Source of the DNA: an uncultured Bacteroidaceae bacterium
GTDB lineage: Bacteria; Bacteroidota; Bacteroidia; Bacteroidales; Bacteroidaceae
Assembly: GCA_934394435.1 (NCBI GenBank)
Contig: CAKRRN010000006.1
Span: forward strand, 1 to 64,000
Direction of reading: 5' to 3'
Length of the DNA: 64,000 nucleotides
The notes below the pieces were generated by a model, which saw nothing but the letters and a program-made list of their open reading frames with translations, did no database searches and was not told the DNA's origin. Every line of letters starts with the position of its first letter. Within the stretch, counting starts at the first letter, position 1. Shown here one piece after another: positions 1-9,484 of this stretch. The translations under genes and the position numbers were made by a program.

Positions 1-2
1 AT

Positions 3-75
3 GCGATAGTGGCTCAGTTGGTAGAGCATTGGCTTCCCAAGCCGAGGGTCGCGGGTTCGAGTCCCGTCTATCGCT
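3..75 (+). tRNA. tRNA-Gly (anticodon CCC)
   Basis: A 73-base cloverleaf. The 7-bp acceptor stem GCGATAG pairs with CTATCGC at 68-74. The D arm is of the usual GGCTCAGTTGGTAGAGC form, the anticodon loop is TTCCCAA (anticodon CCC, reading GGG), and the T arm carries GGTTCGAGTCC. CCA is not encoded. It lies 21 bases before a second tRNA, so the two are probably co-transcribed and processed. Confidence 0.95.
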
Positions 76-96
76 CATTGTTTAAGTAATAGGAAT

Positions 97-169
<73 letters not shown>

Positions 170-171
170 CA

Positions 172-206
172 AATAGGAGGAACGCTTTTGTCCTCCTATT
201 TTGTTT
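172..206 (+). terminator. Rho-independent terminator of the tRNA pair
   Basis: A perfect 10-bp stem, AATAGGAGGA (172-181) with TCCTCCTATT (191-200), has a 9-base loop and runs into a T-rich tail. It ends the two-tRNA transcript before the HAD phosphatase gene. Confidence 0.85.
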
Positions 207-256
207 TATAATAGTTTTGGCTCATATGCATTTTATCTTCAAGAGGGTAGGAAGTT

Positions 257-949
257 ATGAAAATGAAGTATATTATATTCGATTTTGATGGGACTATTGG
301 TGATTCGAAAGGATTGATTGTAAGAACTTTTCAAGATACAATGCACAAGATAGGCAGGGAGGTGAAGTCTGAGCAGGAGTGTGCAGGCACGATAGGAATG
401 CGACTAAGTGAGGCTTTCTCTTTGCTCTACCATTCTTCAAAAGAGGATGGCGAGGCTTGTGCCGAGGTATACCGTGGCATCTTCGAGGAGAATAAAAGCA
501 AGATGGGGATGAAGATGTTTCCTCATGTAGAGGAAACCATCCGTGAGTTGTATAGTAGGGGATTCCTAATGGCTGTTGCGAGCAGTCGTGGTCGTGAATC
601 TTTGTGTGAGTTACTTGCTCAGATGAGGCTTTCTGAGTATATGTCTTCGATTGTAGCACAAGAAGATGTGAAGCATGTGAAACCAGCTCCAGATATGGTG
701 TATCGGGCACTGGGCGAGATGGCAGGAAGACGCATGGTGGAGAGTGAGATCCATACCTTGAATGATGAATTGCGAGATATGGCCGCTGACACTCTGGTGA
801 TTGGTGATATGGCTTTCGATGTAGAAATGGCACACAATGCTGGAGCGAAAGCTTGCGCTGTGACATATGGTAACGGAACCCGTGCACAACTATCCGATGC
901 AGAATGGCTTATTGATGATTTTGGAGAAATTTTGGAAAAGCTGAAGTAA
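257..949 (+). CDS. HAD-superfamily phosphatase (phosphoglycolate phosphatase-like)
   Basis: A 230-residue cytoplasmic HAD hydrolase. Motif I is FDFDGT near residues 8-13, with D9 the expected nucleophile and D11 the acid/base. Motif II serine is in VASSRGRE, the motif III lysine is in KPAPDM, and motif IV is GDMAFDVEMA. The helical cap between motifs I and II is of the phosphoglycolate phosphatase or pyrophosphatase type. Substrate cannot be told from sequence; phosphoglycolate, pyrophosphate or a sugar phosphate are all possible. The start follows a purine-rich stretch (GAGGGTAGG). The gene stands alone after the tRNA terminator and is convergent with uvrD. Confidence 0.85.
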   Translation: MKMKYIIFDFDGTIGDSKGLIVRTFQDTMHKIGREVKSEQECAGTIGMRLSEAFSLLYHSSKEDGEACAEVYRGIFEENKSKMGMKMFPHVEETIRELYSRGFLMAVASSRGRESLCELLAQMRLSEYMSSIVAQEDVKHVKPAPDMVYRALGEMAGRRMVESEIHTLNDELRDMAADTLVIGDMAFDVEMAHNAGAKACAVTYGNGTRAQLSDAEWLIDDFGEILEKLK

Positions 950-1308
950 AAGAATTTTATCCTTAATAGAATACAATTCAACGTTTTCTTGCCATGGTAA
1001 AGTCAAAGCAAGCTTTCCACTTTACTCATTTGGCTTAACGAAAACGTTTTCGGCTCAGCAGGAATTTTGTGGGGATAACCTTTTCCGAAACAATGGGCAT
1101 AGTTTCCAAAGATAGTTGGCAAAGTATCTTAGAATGACGCTAAAGTAAGTTGAGGGCATATGTATGAAGTTACTTCATGTAAGCATTCATGAGTTTTAGC
1201 GGACAGCAATAAAAAAAAGATGGGGGGGAAAGAGACTTTTCTCGGATTGGTAACAACCACGTAAACAGTCAACTCTTCGAAGATAGAAGGCATGGGCGTC
1301 TTGTTATT
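950..1308. other. Convergent intergenic region with repeat pieces
   Basis: No credible gene between the HAD phosphatase and uvrD. It holds a 14-bp perfect palindrome CGAAAACGTTTTCG at 1039-1052, a block of the palindromic repeat family also found near 26.5 and 57.5 kb (1087-1153), and at 1198-1215 an 18-base sequence, TAGCGGACAGCAATAAAA, whose reverse complement occurs at 43515-43532 beside a transposase remnant. Confidence 0.7.
1087..1153. repeat. Dispersed intergenic palindromic repeat (copy A)
   Basis: Contains CAATGGGCATAGTTT, AGATAGTTGGCAAAGTATC and a 22-base stretch (1132-1153). The reverse complement of that stretch occurs exactly at 57468-57489, and the similarity continues through the TATCTT/GCCAACTATC units. 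The same AAGTATCCTAAGATA-type unit is tandemly repeated at 26506-26587. Function unknown. Confidence 0.75.
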
Positions 1309-3723
1309 CTATACCAGTTGGAAACGTGCGAAGCGCAGAAGGAGTTGCTTGCGTCCAGCTGTATCGAAAAGTACGGTGGCACGTGCGTCCATACCTTTAC
1401 CTTCCACCTTTTCCACAATTCCCATACCGAAGCGTTCGTGGACAATCTTCTGACCAGGTTGGATGGAAGATAAAGAGCCTCTTGTTCCTTCGAGGGAGGT
1501 GGATGATGAAACATGGATCTTTCCCATCGATGGTGAGTGGAACCCCTTCCTGTCTTTTGTGGGCGTAGGTTGGGAAGACGTGAATGAGAAGTTGCGCGTA
1601 GGGGTAAGCCTACGTGGTGTGGTGTTGCCTGTAGCGGTGTTGTCAGTAGCTGTCTTCTTGCATGAGGATGAGGTGTCCTGCCAAGGGCGAGGTCTCAAGC
1701 CTTGGCTATGGTAAGAAGCGCCTTTCCCTATCTGTGGGGATGAGTTTGGAGTTCTTCTTCCGCTGACGTGCAGAAAGGATGGATTTATCTCGCTAAGGAA
1801 ACGACTGGGGTCAGAAAACTCCATGTGACCATAGCGCATGCGGCTTCGGGCACAGGAGAGAGCCAGATGCTCTCCTGCACGTGTCATGGCTACATAGAAG
1901 AGGCGTCGTTCCTCCTCCAGTCCGTGTGGATTATCTAAGTCCATTTGGCTTGGGAAGAGATTTTCTTCCAATCCAGCTACACACACAGCTTTGAATTCCA
2001 ACCCTTTCGAGGCATGTACGGTCATTAGTGTCACTTGGTTGCTGTCCTCATCCTTTCTGTTGTCGTTTTGATCGGTCAGCAGACTGACTTCCTGCAGATA
2101 GTCTGCCACTCCTGTGGGCAAATCCTGTTCCTGCCGCTCCTGCACGAATGTGTTGATAGAGTCTGTGAGCTCTTGAAGGTTCTGTTGACGTGTGAGGTCA
2201 TCGGGGTCTGAGCCATGGAACACATCGGCTTGCATACCGCTTTCTGAGAGTATTTTGAGTGTGAGCGTGTACACATCCATTCTTTCTGTCATAGCTTGCT
2301 GAAATTGCTGTATGAGTGTGGCAAAAGCAGTGAGTTTCTTGGCTGGGGCAGCTGTGAGTTCGTATACGGAAGGTTGGCTCACCACTTTCCAAGGGCTAAT
2401 GCCAGCCTGGGATGCGGTTTTCCATACACGTTCCAGAGTGGTGTCTCCTATACCACGTGCTGGGTAATTGATGATGCGGCGCAATGCCGTTTCATCTTGA
2501 GGATTAACGCAGACGCGCAGATAGGCGATGATATCCTTTATTTCTTTGCGTTGGTAGAAAGAGAGCCCTCCATAGATATGATAGGGGATGCCTTTTCGCC
2601 GTAGTTCCTCCTCCAGACTTCGGCTTTGCGGATTTGTACGGTAGAGGATGGCCATCTCGTTGAAAGGCAGCTGTTCTTGTTGGTTGAGTTGCGTAAGATA
2701 GCGTACGATGGTGCTTGCCTCATCCAGGTCGCTGTAGGTATAGAACACTTCAATGGGCTTCCCCTGTTGGTTACGGCTAAACACCTGCTTGGGTATCTGC
2801 CCATTGTTGTGTTTTATGAGACTACTGGCGGCATCCACAATGGTCTGGGTGGACCGGTAGTTTTGCTCCAGTTTAAAAAGACGTGCTCCAGGATATGCGT
2901 CTTGGAAGTGGAGAATATTGCCAATCTCTGCTCCGCGAAAACTATAGATGCTCTGTGCGTCATCACCCACCACACAGATGCGTTTCCGTTTTTGGGTGAG
3001 TTGCTGTACAATCTGGTGTTGGGCGTAGTTGGTATCCTGATACTCGTCAACCAGAATGTATTGATAGCAATCCTGGTATTTCTCAGCCACCTTCTGATTG
3101 TCGCGCAGAAGCAGCCACATCTGTAGCAGAAGATCATCAAAGTCCATGGCGTTGGCCTGCTTGAGTCGCGCCTGGTATTCCATATATAAATGCTTTACCT
3201 CAGGCATGTTGCATGCTTGGTCAGAGTGAACGAATGAGGTAGAGTATTGGTCTGGCAATATCAACTGGTTTTTGGCTTTGCTGATTCGTGAGAATACAGC
3301 AGAAGGCTTGTACTGCTTTTTCTCGTCCAGTTGTTTATCCTTGATGATTTGTTTGAGAAGGTTTGTGCTGTCCGTAGTGTCGTAGATGGTGAAGTTGGCA
3401 GAGTAGCCAATGGCGTCATGCTCTTTGCGCAGAATACGAGCAAATACGCTGTGAAAAGTACCCATCGTAATGCGTGTGGCAGATTGATAGCCCACCAAAG
3501 TGGCTATACGTTGTTTCATTTCATTGGCAGCCTTGTTGGTAAAGGTCAACGCCATGATGTTCTGTGGTTCCATACCTTCTTTGTCCAGCAGATAGGCAAT
3601 CTTGGCTGTTAGCACACGGGTCTTCCCACTGCCTGCTCCAGCAATGACGAGCGATGGGGCATCGGTGCAACATACAGCTTCGCGTTGCTGTGGGTTCAGT
3701 TGGTCTATGTATGATGGTTCCAT
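1309..3723 (-). CDS. uvrD: UvrD/PcrA-type superfamily 1A DNA helicase
   Basis: An 804-residue ATP-dependent 3'-5' DNA helicase for nucleotide-excision and mismatch repair and for clearing replication obstacles. Visible motifs are the Q-motif LNPQQREAV (9-17), Walker A AGAGSGKT (28-35), motif Ia TFTNKAA, Walker B VDEYQDTN, motif III GDDAQSIYSFRGA, motif IV QNYRST, motif V TVHASKGLEF and motif VI RRLFYVAMTRA. A low-complexity Ser/Thr linker leads to a C-terminal Tudor-like module (PGQKIVHERFGMGIVEKVEG) typical of PcrA/UvrD. Length is normal. It lies 54 bases after the membrane-protein gene and may be the last gene of the long minus-strand run. Confidence 0.95.
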   Translation of the reverse strand: MEPSYIDQLNPQQREAVCCTDAPSLVIAGAGSGKTRVLTAKIAYLLDKEGMEPQNIMALTFTNKAANEMKQRIATLVGYQSATRITMGTFHSVFARILRKEHDAIGYSANFTIYDTTDSTNLLKQIIKDKQLDEKKQYKPSAVFSRISKAKNQLILPDQYSTSFVHSDQACNMPEVKHLYMEYQARLKQANAMDFDDLLLQMWLLLRDNQKVAEKYQDCYQYILVDEYQDTNYAQHQIVQQLTQKRKRICVVGDDAQSIYSFRGAEIGNILHFQDAYPGARLFKLEQNYRSTQTIVDAASSLIKHNNGQIPKQVFSRNQQGKPIEVFYTYSDLDEASTIVRYLTQLNQQEQLPFNEMAILYRTNPQSRSLEEELRRKGIPYHIYGGLSFYQRKEIKDIIAYLRVCVNPQDETALRRIINYPARGIGDTTLERVWKTASQAGISPWKVVSQPSVYELTAAPAKKLTAFATLIQQFQQAMTERMDVYTLTLKILSESGMQADVFHGSDPDDLTRQQNLQELTDSINTFVQERQEQDLPTGVADYLQEVSLLTDQNDNRKDEDSNQVTLMTVHASKGLEFKAVCVAGLEENLFPSQMDLDNPHGLEEERRLFYVAMTRAGEHLALSCARSRMRYGHMEFSDPSRFLSEINPSFLHVSGRRTPNSSPQIGKGASYHSQGLRPRPWQDTSSSCKKTATDNTATGNTTPRRLTPTRNFSFTSSQPTPTKDRKGFHSPSMGKIHVSSSTSLEGTRGSLSSIQPGQKIVHERFGMGIVEKVEGKGMDARATVLFDTAGRKQLLLRFARFQLV

Positions 3724-3777
3724 TAAGAAAAAGCTACTTGTATGTGGTTGGTATGATGGTGGTATGTGGTACTTATG

Positions 3778-4353
3778 CTACAGGATGTATTGGAGCGTTC
3801 CGTGAATAAAGGAGAGCAGCATGGCCACCACTATCCATATGGCGTGTCTACGTATGCCCCATGTGATCATTATACAGAATTTTCTGGCTGAGGTAAGGTA
3901 GAGGTTGAGGTAAGAATAGAGTATGGCGACGGCTAGTATGATTAGTGCTATGATTACAGGCATACCGCTTATGAGTGGCGAGGGCCATATACCGCCAGAA
4001 ATGCCACGTAGTGGACTATCGGGTATGACAAAGGTCAGTATAGGGATAGAGCAAAGAGCCAATGCCACTAAGATAGTGACCCACGTGGATGCTTGATTGG
4101 CACTCTTCTGATATATTCTGACACACATTTCCAATGCCCCAGCAGCCATCGCATATAATAGTGCGTATATGGTGATGGGAGTGGCTACCAGGCTGCTTAG
4201 GTGAAGACACAGCCAGCGTAAGCCTTCGTCGGATATGAGCGAGCGGCACGAATATCCAAAAGCCGACAGCATCCATGATACAGGCGGAATGCATACTGCC
4301 ACGCAGGTCAGTATGGGGATAATCCAATGTTCTGTCAGACGTTTAATCCTCAT
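3778..4353 (-). CDS. Polytopic inner-membrane protein of unknown function
   Basis: A 191-residue protein with about five hydrophobic segments (near residues 10-30, 48-75, 90-110, 130-150 and 170-188) and short polar loops. I do not recognise a catalytic motif. The SDEGLRW segment and general layout faintly recall the Bacteroidales AbgT-like (p-aminobenzoyl-glutamate transport) membrane proteins, but it is far shorter than AbgT and I would not assign transport. Its start overlaps the end of the response-regulator gene by 11 bases, so translation is probably coupled. Confidence 0.6.
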   Translation of the reverse strand: MRIKRLTEHWIIPILTCVAVCIPPVSWMLSAFGYSCRSLISDEGLRWLCLHLSSLVATPITIYALLYAMAAGALEMCVRIYQKSANQASTWVTILVALALCSIPILTFVIPDSPLRGISGGIWPSPLISGMPVIIALIILAVAILYSYLNLYLTSARKFCIMITWGIRRHAIWIVVAMLLSFIHGTLQYIL

Positions 4354-5065
4354 CAGCTACCAGATGATCGACATCAAGGATGTGTAGCTGGATGGCTCGT
4401 ACAGCCAGTCGTACAGCATTTACTCCATTACGCTCTTGGGGCGGGAAGAGACGGCTGATAAGGTCTGCCTGACGTTTCTCCAGACTTTTTGTCCCAAATG
4501 GCATTTGTCTGAGAGAGGCTATCATCTCTTTGGTATAGCCCAATGCCAGATGGCGCAGAAAGCGTTCGTCATACTCATCAATGTCGTATTGAAGCATGGC
4601 ATCAGCCTGTGCTGATTCGGTGCATACCACTTTACGGAAGCGTGCAATCACTTTTTCGAGGAAGGGCTCGTTGAATACATATCGTCTGCCATGCATAACC
4701 AACATTACGTCGTCACGCTCAAGTAGATTACCAGTCTTGAGTATGATGCCATCCGCTCCAGCTGACAATACGTCTACCCAAAGACGCTCGTTGAGCACTT
4801 CTCCTGTGAAAACGAGTACTTTGAGGTTGGGATAGCGGCTTTTGAGTTGTCGGCAGATATCCACGCCCACAGTGGTAGAACCACCCAGACCAAGGTCAAG
4901 TAAGACCAGTTGGGGAACTTCAGAACGCATGAGTTTCCAAAATTCAGCTTCGGTGGCGGCAGTCCCGATTATCTCGGCTTCAGGTATTTCTGAGTGGAAG
5001 ATTTGTTCTGTACCCTTGAGTTCAAGCTTTACGTCTTCCACGATGATGACTTTGAATGACTCCAT
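4343..5065 (-). CDS. Response regulator, receiver domain plus C-terminal HTH-like region
   Basis: A 240-residue two-component response regulator. The receiver domain covers about residues 1-125: acidic pair E10/D11, phospho-acceptor D57 in LVLLDLG, switch T87 in VLVFTGE and conserved K110 in IILKTG. The C-terminal part (about 165-235) resembles a LuxR-like helix-turn-helix (YDERFLRHLALGYTKEMIA), so DNA binding is likely, though the family match is not strong. It lies 66 bases downstream of the giant sensor gene on the same strand, making that its probable partner, and overlaps the next gene by 11 bases. Confidence 0.85.
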   Translation of the reverse strand: MESFKVIIVEDVKLELKGTEQIFHSEIPEAEIIGTAATEAEFWKLMRSEVPQLVLLDLGLGGSTTVGVDICRQLKSRYPNLKVLVFTGEVLNERLWVDVLSAGADGIILKTGNLLERDDVMLVMHGRRYVFNEPFLEKVIARFRKVVCTESAQADAMLQYDIDEYDERFLRHLALGYTKEMIASLRQMPFGTKSLEKRQADLISRLFPPQERNGVNAVRLAVRAIQLHILDVDHLVADED

Positions 5066-5131
5066 AATATATATGTATATGTCGGTTTTCTAATGAATTT
5101 ATTTCTTATCAGCGTTTCTCTATCTGCAAAG

Positions 5132-8100
5132 TTAAGAATTTCTTCCCATCAGCGTGCATCGTATGCAAAAACCTTCTTCTGCATGTTCGGCAAAAAGCCT
5201 TAGTCCTGGGTGGCCGAAGGATGCATCGTATTCGCGCACCGCTTGTCGTGCTACCAGATACGGGAAGCATCGTGAGGCAGGTGTGAAGAGTTCTTCTAAA
5301 GGAACAGTTGTGGGCGGTGTTCCCTCGCAGATAAGAGAGACTTCGATATATCCACTCTGCCGTGTGGCCTGTATCCTTACAGACTTGCAAGAGTTTGCCA
5401 GTGGGGTGACCAGCGAGAGAAGCAAAGTGCGTAGGAGCACCTCGTCACCTAAAGCCACAAGGTTTGTCTCGCAGACTGTAAGCTGAAAGTCTTTGGCTTT
5501 AGAGATGCAAATGCGTGTCATGCGTTGTTGTAAGTACGCAAATATAGATTGCAGGGAAATCTGCCGGCGTTGGGGTGGTCGCTGTTCTGTCTGATGCGAG
5601 GCTTGTTCGTAGAGGAGCATATAGACCTGACGGTACGACTCCAGTAGGTCTGATAGTTCAGACAGTTCAGACAACTCCTCGTTTGGCTCTTGTCCCTCAC
5701 TCATGGATAGTACCATCTGGCGTGTGCGAGCGGGGTAGTACATAGTCTCATGTTTGATGGTGCTGAGTGAGTTGTCTAATATTTGGTTCATCACATACAG
5801 TCTGTTCTCTTCAAACTGATATCTCTCAAGTTGCTCTTCCAGCTCTCGCACTTGAGTTTCTGCCATTTTTGTTTGCTTAATCCATTCTGTTGATTCATGG
5901 AAAAGGTCATCAAGAACAGAGATGAGTGAACTTTCTTGCGGAAGAACGGACAGAATGGTGTTTCTCATACTTTCCAATTTCTGCTGTTCTTGCTCTGGAG
6001 TTAAGGCTTCCGCAGGTCTGTTTGTACTGGTGCAGGAGGTTGTATTGTAGAATTTCTCAGACAAAGAGTTTTCCTCTTGTGGGCAGAATGTCTTAAAGTA
6101 GTTTATAAGGGATTGGTGTCCTGCATGTAGAAACATGTTCACTTGTTCGAAATGTTTCCGACTGCGTAAGCGATCACGTAAAAACAGATGATAAAAGAGC
6201 AATAGTGCCAGCAGTGAGAATACAGACATCAGCACATAGAGTACGTTGGTATCGAAACTGATTTTCTCCATCTGACGGCAATATGTGGCCAAAGAGGAAT
6301 CTTGGCTATAGAGTCTGTGCAGACGAACACATTCGCTGTTCTGCCAACGGTAGTTATCCCATTGTTTGAGAGCCAGTGCAGAGATTGCCATCTCATTTCT
6401 TATGGAGATTAGCAAAGCCGTGTCAATAGGGGCAGTCATCTGCCTTACGGCTTCTTCTCCAAGTCTGTAGGCGTGTTGGTAATGGCCTTCCACGTTGGCT
6501 GCATATATTGAGTCGAAGATCTGTGATACCTTTTCTTCATGTGCGTTAATACTAAGAGCCGATGTTATCATGAGGCACAGACACAGCACGCGTGGTAACC
6601 TAAACCAGAAACGACTGCCCTTTCCTTGCTCGCTTTCAACACCAAATGCACAGACCTGGAAGAAAGAGGATGTTTTTCGGTACTTTTCAATAATGCCTCG
6701 ACAGTTCATGATACCAAATCCGAACCCTTTTCCCTCTCGAATCCCACCGATTTTCTTGGGATCATAGACTTTATCGTGATTAAGTGTGAACACGTCATCG
6801 GCTGAAAGTCCATTGCCTGTATCTTTAATACTCACTTCCACATACTGGTTCGTGGCAGTGGCTTCCAATGATACTTTACCTCCGCTGAGAGTGAACTTCA
6901 GAGCGTTGTCTGTCAGTGTGTTGACCATGAACATAGTGAGGGCCTTGTCAGCCTTCACTCGTACATCTGTGGGTTTTACTTCCAGTGAGATTCCTTTTTG
7001 AGTGAATGTGTGGCTACCTAAAGATATGATATGGAATATATCAGCCAGAGGAAATGTGTTTATGTGTAAGGTCAACTGCCCACGTTGTACTTGAATCCAT
7101 TCGGTGAGTAGTTCGTTGATGTGCATGATTTCCTCTGCCAGTTCGCTTACGTAGCGTAGCCTTTCCTCCTCAATATGCCCCTCTTGCTTCATGTGTTGCA
7201 CTTCAGCACGCATGCGGTCAAGATAGGGCACTATGGCATATACAAGTGATACCTTGGCGCGTCGTTCCAGATTGCCTTGCACTAGTTCTTGGGTGTGTGA
7301 CAAGGCAGCCTCGCATTCTTGCTTCAGCTGGTCCTCTTGCTCTTGCCATTGTTCAATGCATTCTTGCTCAGCTTGTTCAAGTTCATGGTATATAGGGGAT
7401 GTTCGTATGTTATGCAGACTTTGGAATCGTAAACGGGTGTTTCGTTGCAACTTGCGTGTATAGATAGCGAAAAGACTGGCAACTAATACTATAAGTATGG
7501 TGAGCATCAGTAGTTTGCTGTGTATGGTATGTACTTCGTCAGACAGAATATCGCGTCTGGAGTCTAATTCTCGGTTCTGTCGTGACTGGTCAAGAAGGTC
7601 AAGGTAAGCGTTACGGTGCCAGTCAGACAAACGCTTGTTTCCCAGTGCGCTATATGCCATACTAAGTTTTTCATGTATGCTGGCAAGCCATGGCTCCACA
7701 ATGGTTGAGTCACGCATCTTTTGTTCTTCCACAATGGAAAGTGCGGTTTGAAAGTAGGAGAGTGCCTCTTGGGGTTCTCCCTGAAGGAAGTATATTTCTC
7801 CCAGGGTACGATAGGCACATGCTGTCTGGTATTGATCTTTGTATTGCTGGAAGAGAGTGCATGCCTTCTGGGCCACCTGTAGTGATAGCTCAGGAGCACT
7901 TAGGGATGTTTCTGATGGCGAGAAATGAGTGACAAGGTAACTGTAACTGTCTGGTTCGCGAGTGCGTAGTGTATGTGCTTGCAGTGTGTCGGCAAGCATG
8001 GATGCAATTGATTGCAGACAGTTTGCTTGGAAGTAGATAAGATTGGTGGCTCGTGCAGTAGTGTACGCTCCAAGCAGATGGTGGAATTCTTCTATTGTAA

Positions 8101-8746
8101 CGTCTGCTGCTTGCCCCTTTATCAGTCCGCCGCTTCCTAACATGTAATGGTAATACACCCATTGAACTGTATCACGCTCAAGAGAGACCTCCTCGTCAAT
8201 ACTGTGTATCTCAGCTCGAGCAGCAGAATCCTGACCAAGGTAGAAATAGTAGGTTGAGGAAACAATATGAAGTTCGGTGACGGCATAGTGAAAATGTCTC
8301 TGTTGTGTATCAGTAAGTGATTCTTTTTCTTCTTCAATGCGTGCGATACGACGTAGGGCATGGTTGCGATGGCTGAAGAATTCATATCCGTCGCCCGTCT
8401 TCTGTGCCACCTTCATGGATAAGACGTCAGCACAGAGAAGTTCAATCTGGTCGGCTGTACAATGGTAAGCATCATTGAGTAAATGATTTGCCTTTTTGTA
8501 TGCCATTTGCTGATATGCCACATAGGCAAGGTTACAGTATGCTTCAGCCTGTTCGGAGGATCCTTGTCGGGAGTCTTTTAGCGCCTTGTTGGCATTGACC
8601 AAGCAACTGTCAATATTTCTGTATCTCCATCGGAAAGCTTGTTCGTTGTACAGAGTGGCATGGGTTTTCGCATGCTGATGAGTGCAGGACAAACATCCGC
8701 ATGTCATGAGCATACAGATAAGTAGTTTGATGACTCTTCCCTGCAT
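5132..8746 (-). CDS. Giant TPR sensor with two kinase-like halves (DUF5112/DUF5113-like)
   Basis: A 1204-residue membrane sensor. A lipoprotein signal with Cys21 (CGCLSC) is followed by TPR-like helices to about residue 380, a transmembrane segment at about 412-430, a coiled coil, and a histidine-kinase-type ATPase domain with N-box N614, DTGNGL (642-647) and GKGFGFGI (672-679). A second hydrophobic, signal-like segment (about 719-735) leads to a roughly 95-residue segment with AHEEK after it, then a third membrane segment (about 834-856). The last cytoplasmic part has STIKHETMYYP with candidate phospho-acceptor H999 and an ATPase-like fold lacking G-boxes. The first half shows no clear H-box. 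Length and order resemble Bacteroidales sensors annotated with DUF5112 and DUF5113. The adjacent response regulator is the likely target. The ligand is unknown. Confidence 0.8.
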   Translation of the reverse strand: MQGRVIKLLICMLMTCGCLSCTHQHAKTHATLYNEQAFRWRYRNIDSCLVNANKALKDSRQGSSEQAEAYCNLAYVAYQQMAYKKANHLLNDAYHCTADQIELLCADVLSMKVAQKTGDGYEFFSHRNHALRRIARIEEEKESLTDTQQRHFHYAVTELHIVSSTYYFYLGQDSAARAEIHSIDEEVSLERDTVQWVYYHYMLGSGGLIKGQAADVTIEEFHHLLGAYTTARATNLIYFQANCLQSIASMLADTLQAHTLRTREPDSYSYLVTHFSPSETSLSAPELSLQVAQKACTLFQQYKDQYQTACAYRTLGEIYFLQGEPQEALSYFQTALSIVEEQKMRDSTIVEPWLASIHEKLSMAYSALGNKRLSDWHRNAYLDLLDQSRQNRELDSRRDILSDEVHTIHSKLLMLTILIVLVASLFAIYTRKLQRNTRLRFQSLHNIRTSPIYHELEQAEQECIEQWQEQEDQLKQECEAALSHTQELVQGNLERRAKVSLVYAIVPYLDRMRAEVQHMKQEGHIEEERLRYVSELAEEIMHINELLTEWIQVQRGQLTLHINTFPLADIFHIISLGSHTFTQKGISLEVKPTDVRVKADKALTMFMVNTLTDNALKFTLSGGKVSLEATATNQYVEVSIKDTGNGLSADDVFTLNHDKVYDPKKIGGIREGKGFGFGIMNCRGIIEKYRKTSSFFQVCAFGVESEQGKGSRFWFRLPRVLCLCLMITSALSINAHEEKVSQIFDSIYAANVEGHYQHAYRLGEEAVRQMTAPIDTALLISIRNEMAISALALKQWDNYRWQNSECVRLHRLYSQDSSLATYCRQMEKISFDTNVLYVLMSVFSLLALLLFYHLFLRDRLRSRKHFEQVNMFLHAGHQSLINYFKTFCPQEENSLSEKFYNTTSCTSTNRPAEALTPEQEQQKLESMRNTILSVLPQESSLISVLDDLFHESTEWIKQTKMAETQVRELEEQLERYQFEENRLYVMNQILDNSLSTIKHETMYYPARTRQMVLSMSEGQEPNEELSELSELSDLLESYRQVYMLLYEQASHQTEQRPPQRRQISLQSIFAYLQQRMTRICISKAKDFQLTVCETNLVALGDEVLLRTLLLSLVTPLANSCKSVRIQATRQSGYIEVSLICEGTPPTTVPLEELFTPASRCFPYLVARQAVREYDASFGHPGLRLFAEHAEEGFCIRCTLMGRNS

Positions 8747-8765
8747 ATGTGTTGATTGGGTTATC

Positions 8766-9464
8766 TTAAAGACATCCTGCGACTATGACGCTGCGTAAGA
8801 GTGCATATGTCATTGATACGGAGGCCATTAAGAAAATAATTGAAAAGTTGGATTTGACATATCCTGAGGTGGTACGTATGGATGAGCTGTACTCACAGTG
8901 TGGAGCTTTCTGACGACATAGTCTCATACAGACAATTCCAAAGAGTGTACCTGAGAAGAGTCCGAAGAGTGCACCGCAAATGATGTCAAGCGGAAAGTGA
9001 ACGCCTAAATAAATACGGGTATAACTGGAAAGCATTGCCCAGCAGAAAAGCAGAAGGGCAGTGGGGGAATGGCGAAATATAATTGTGAAGAAAGCAGCTG
9101 CACCAAATGTGTTGGCTGCATGACTGGAAAAAAAGCCATAGAGCCCTCCTCTATAGCCATTTACCACATCCACAAGCATGGCAAGTTCGGGTGTGTGTGT
9201 AGGGCGCAAGCGATGAAAGTATGGCTTGCATAGACTGCTTGAGAACTGGTCGGTGAAAAGTACGAGCAGGATGGCTGTAATGATGATACCGACACATATG
9301 TCAGGTCGTTGGTTCTTGAACAATATATAGATGATACCTGCCAGCAGAGGAACCCAGGTTGACGTTTGGGTGAGTGTCCACATTAAACTGTCCATGAAGA
9401 GAGAGTCACTCCCGTTCAAGGTGAGTAATAATTCTTGATCAAGAGTTATCAGTTGATCGAGCAT
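8766..9464 (-). CDS. PAP2-family membrane phosphatase
   Basis: A 232-residue integral membrane phosphatase of the PAP2 superfamily, acting on lipid phosphates such as undecaprenyl pyrophosphate or phosphatidylglycerol phosphate at the periplasmic face. All three motifs are present: KPYFHRLRP (80-88), SSH (113-115, matching PSGH) and R150...H156...D160 (SR-x5-H-x3-D type). Five or six hydrophobic segments fit the family. It sits 20 bases after batE and 19 before the sensor gene, all on one strand, so it probably shares their transcript. Substrate not determinable. Confidence 0.9.
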   Translation of the reverse strand: MLDQLITLDQELLLTLNGSDSLFMDSLMWTLTQTSTWVPLLAGIIYILFKNQRPDICVGIIITAILLVLFTDQFSSSLCKPYFHRLRPTHTPELAMLVDVVNGYRGGLYGFFSSHAANTFGAAAFFTIIFRHSPTALLLFCWAMLSSYTRIYLGVHFPLDIICGALFGLFSGTLFGIVCMRLCRQKAPHCEYSSSIRTTSGYVKSNFSIIFLMASVSMTYALLRSVIVAGCL

Positions 9465-9484
9465 GGCTATAGATATTTTATGTG

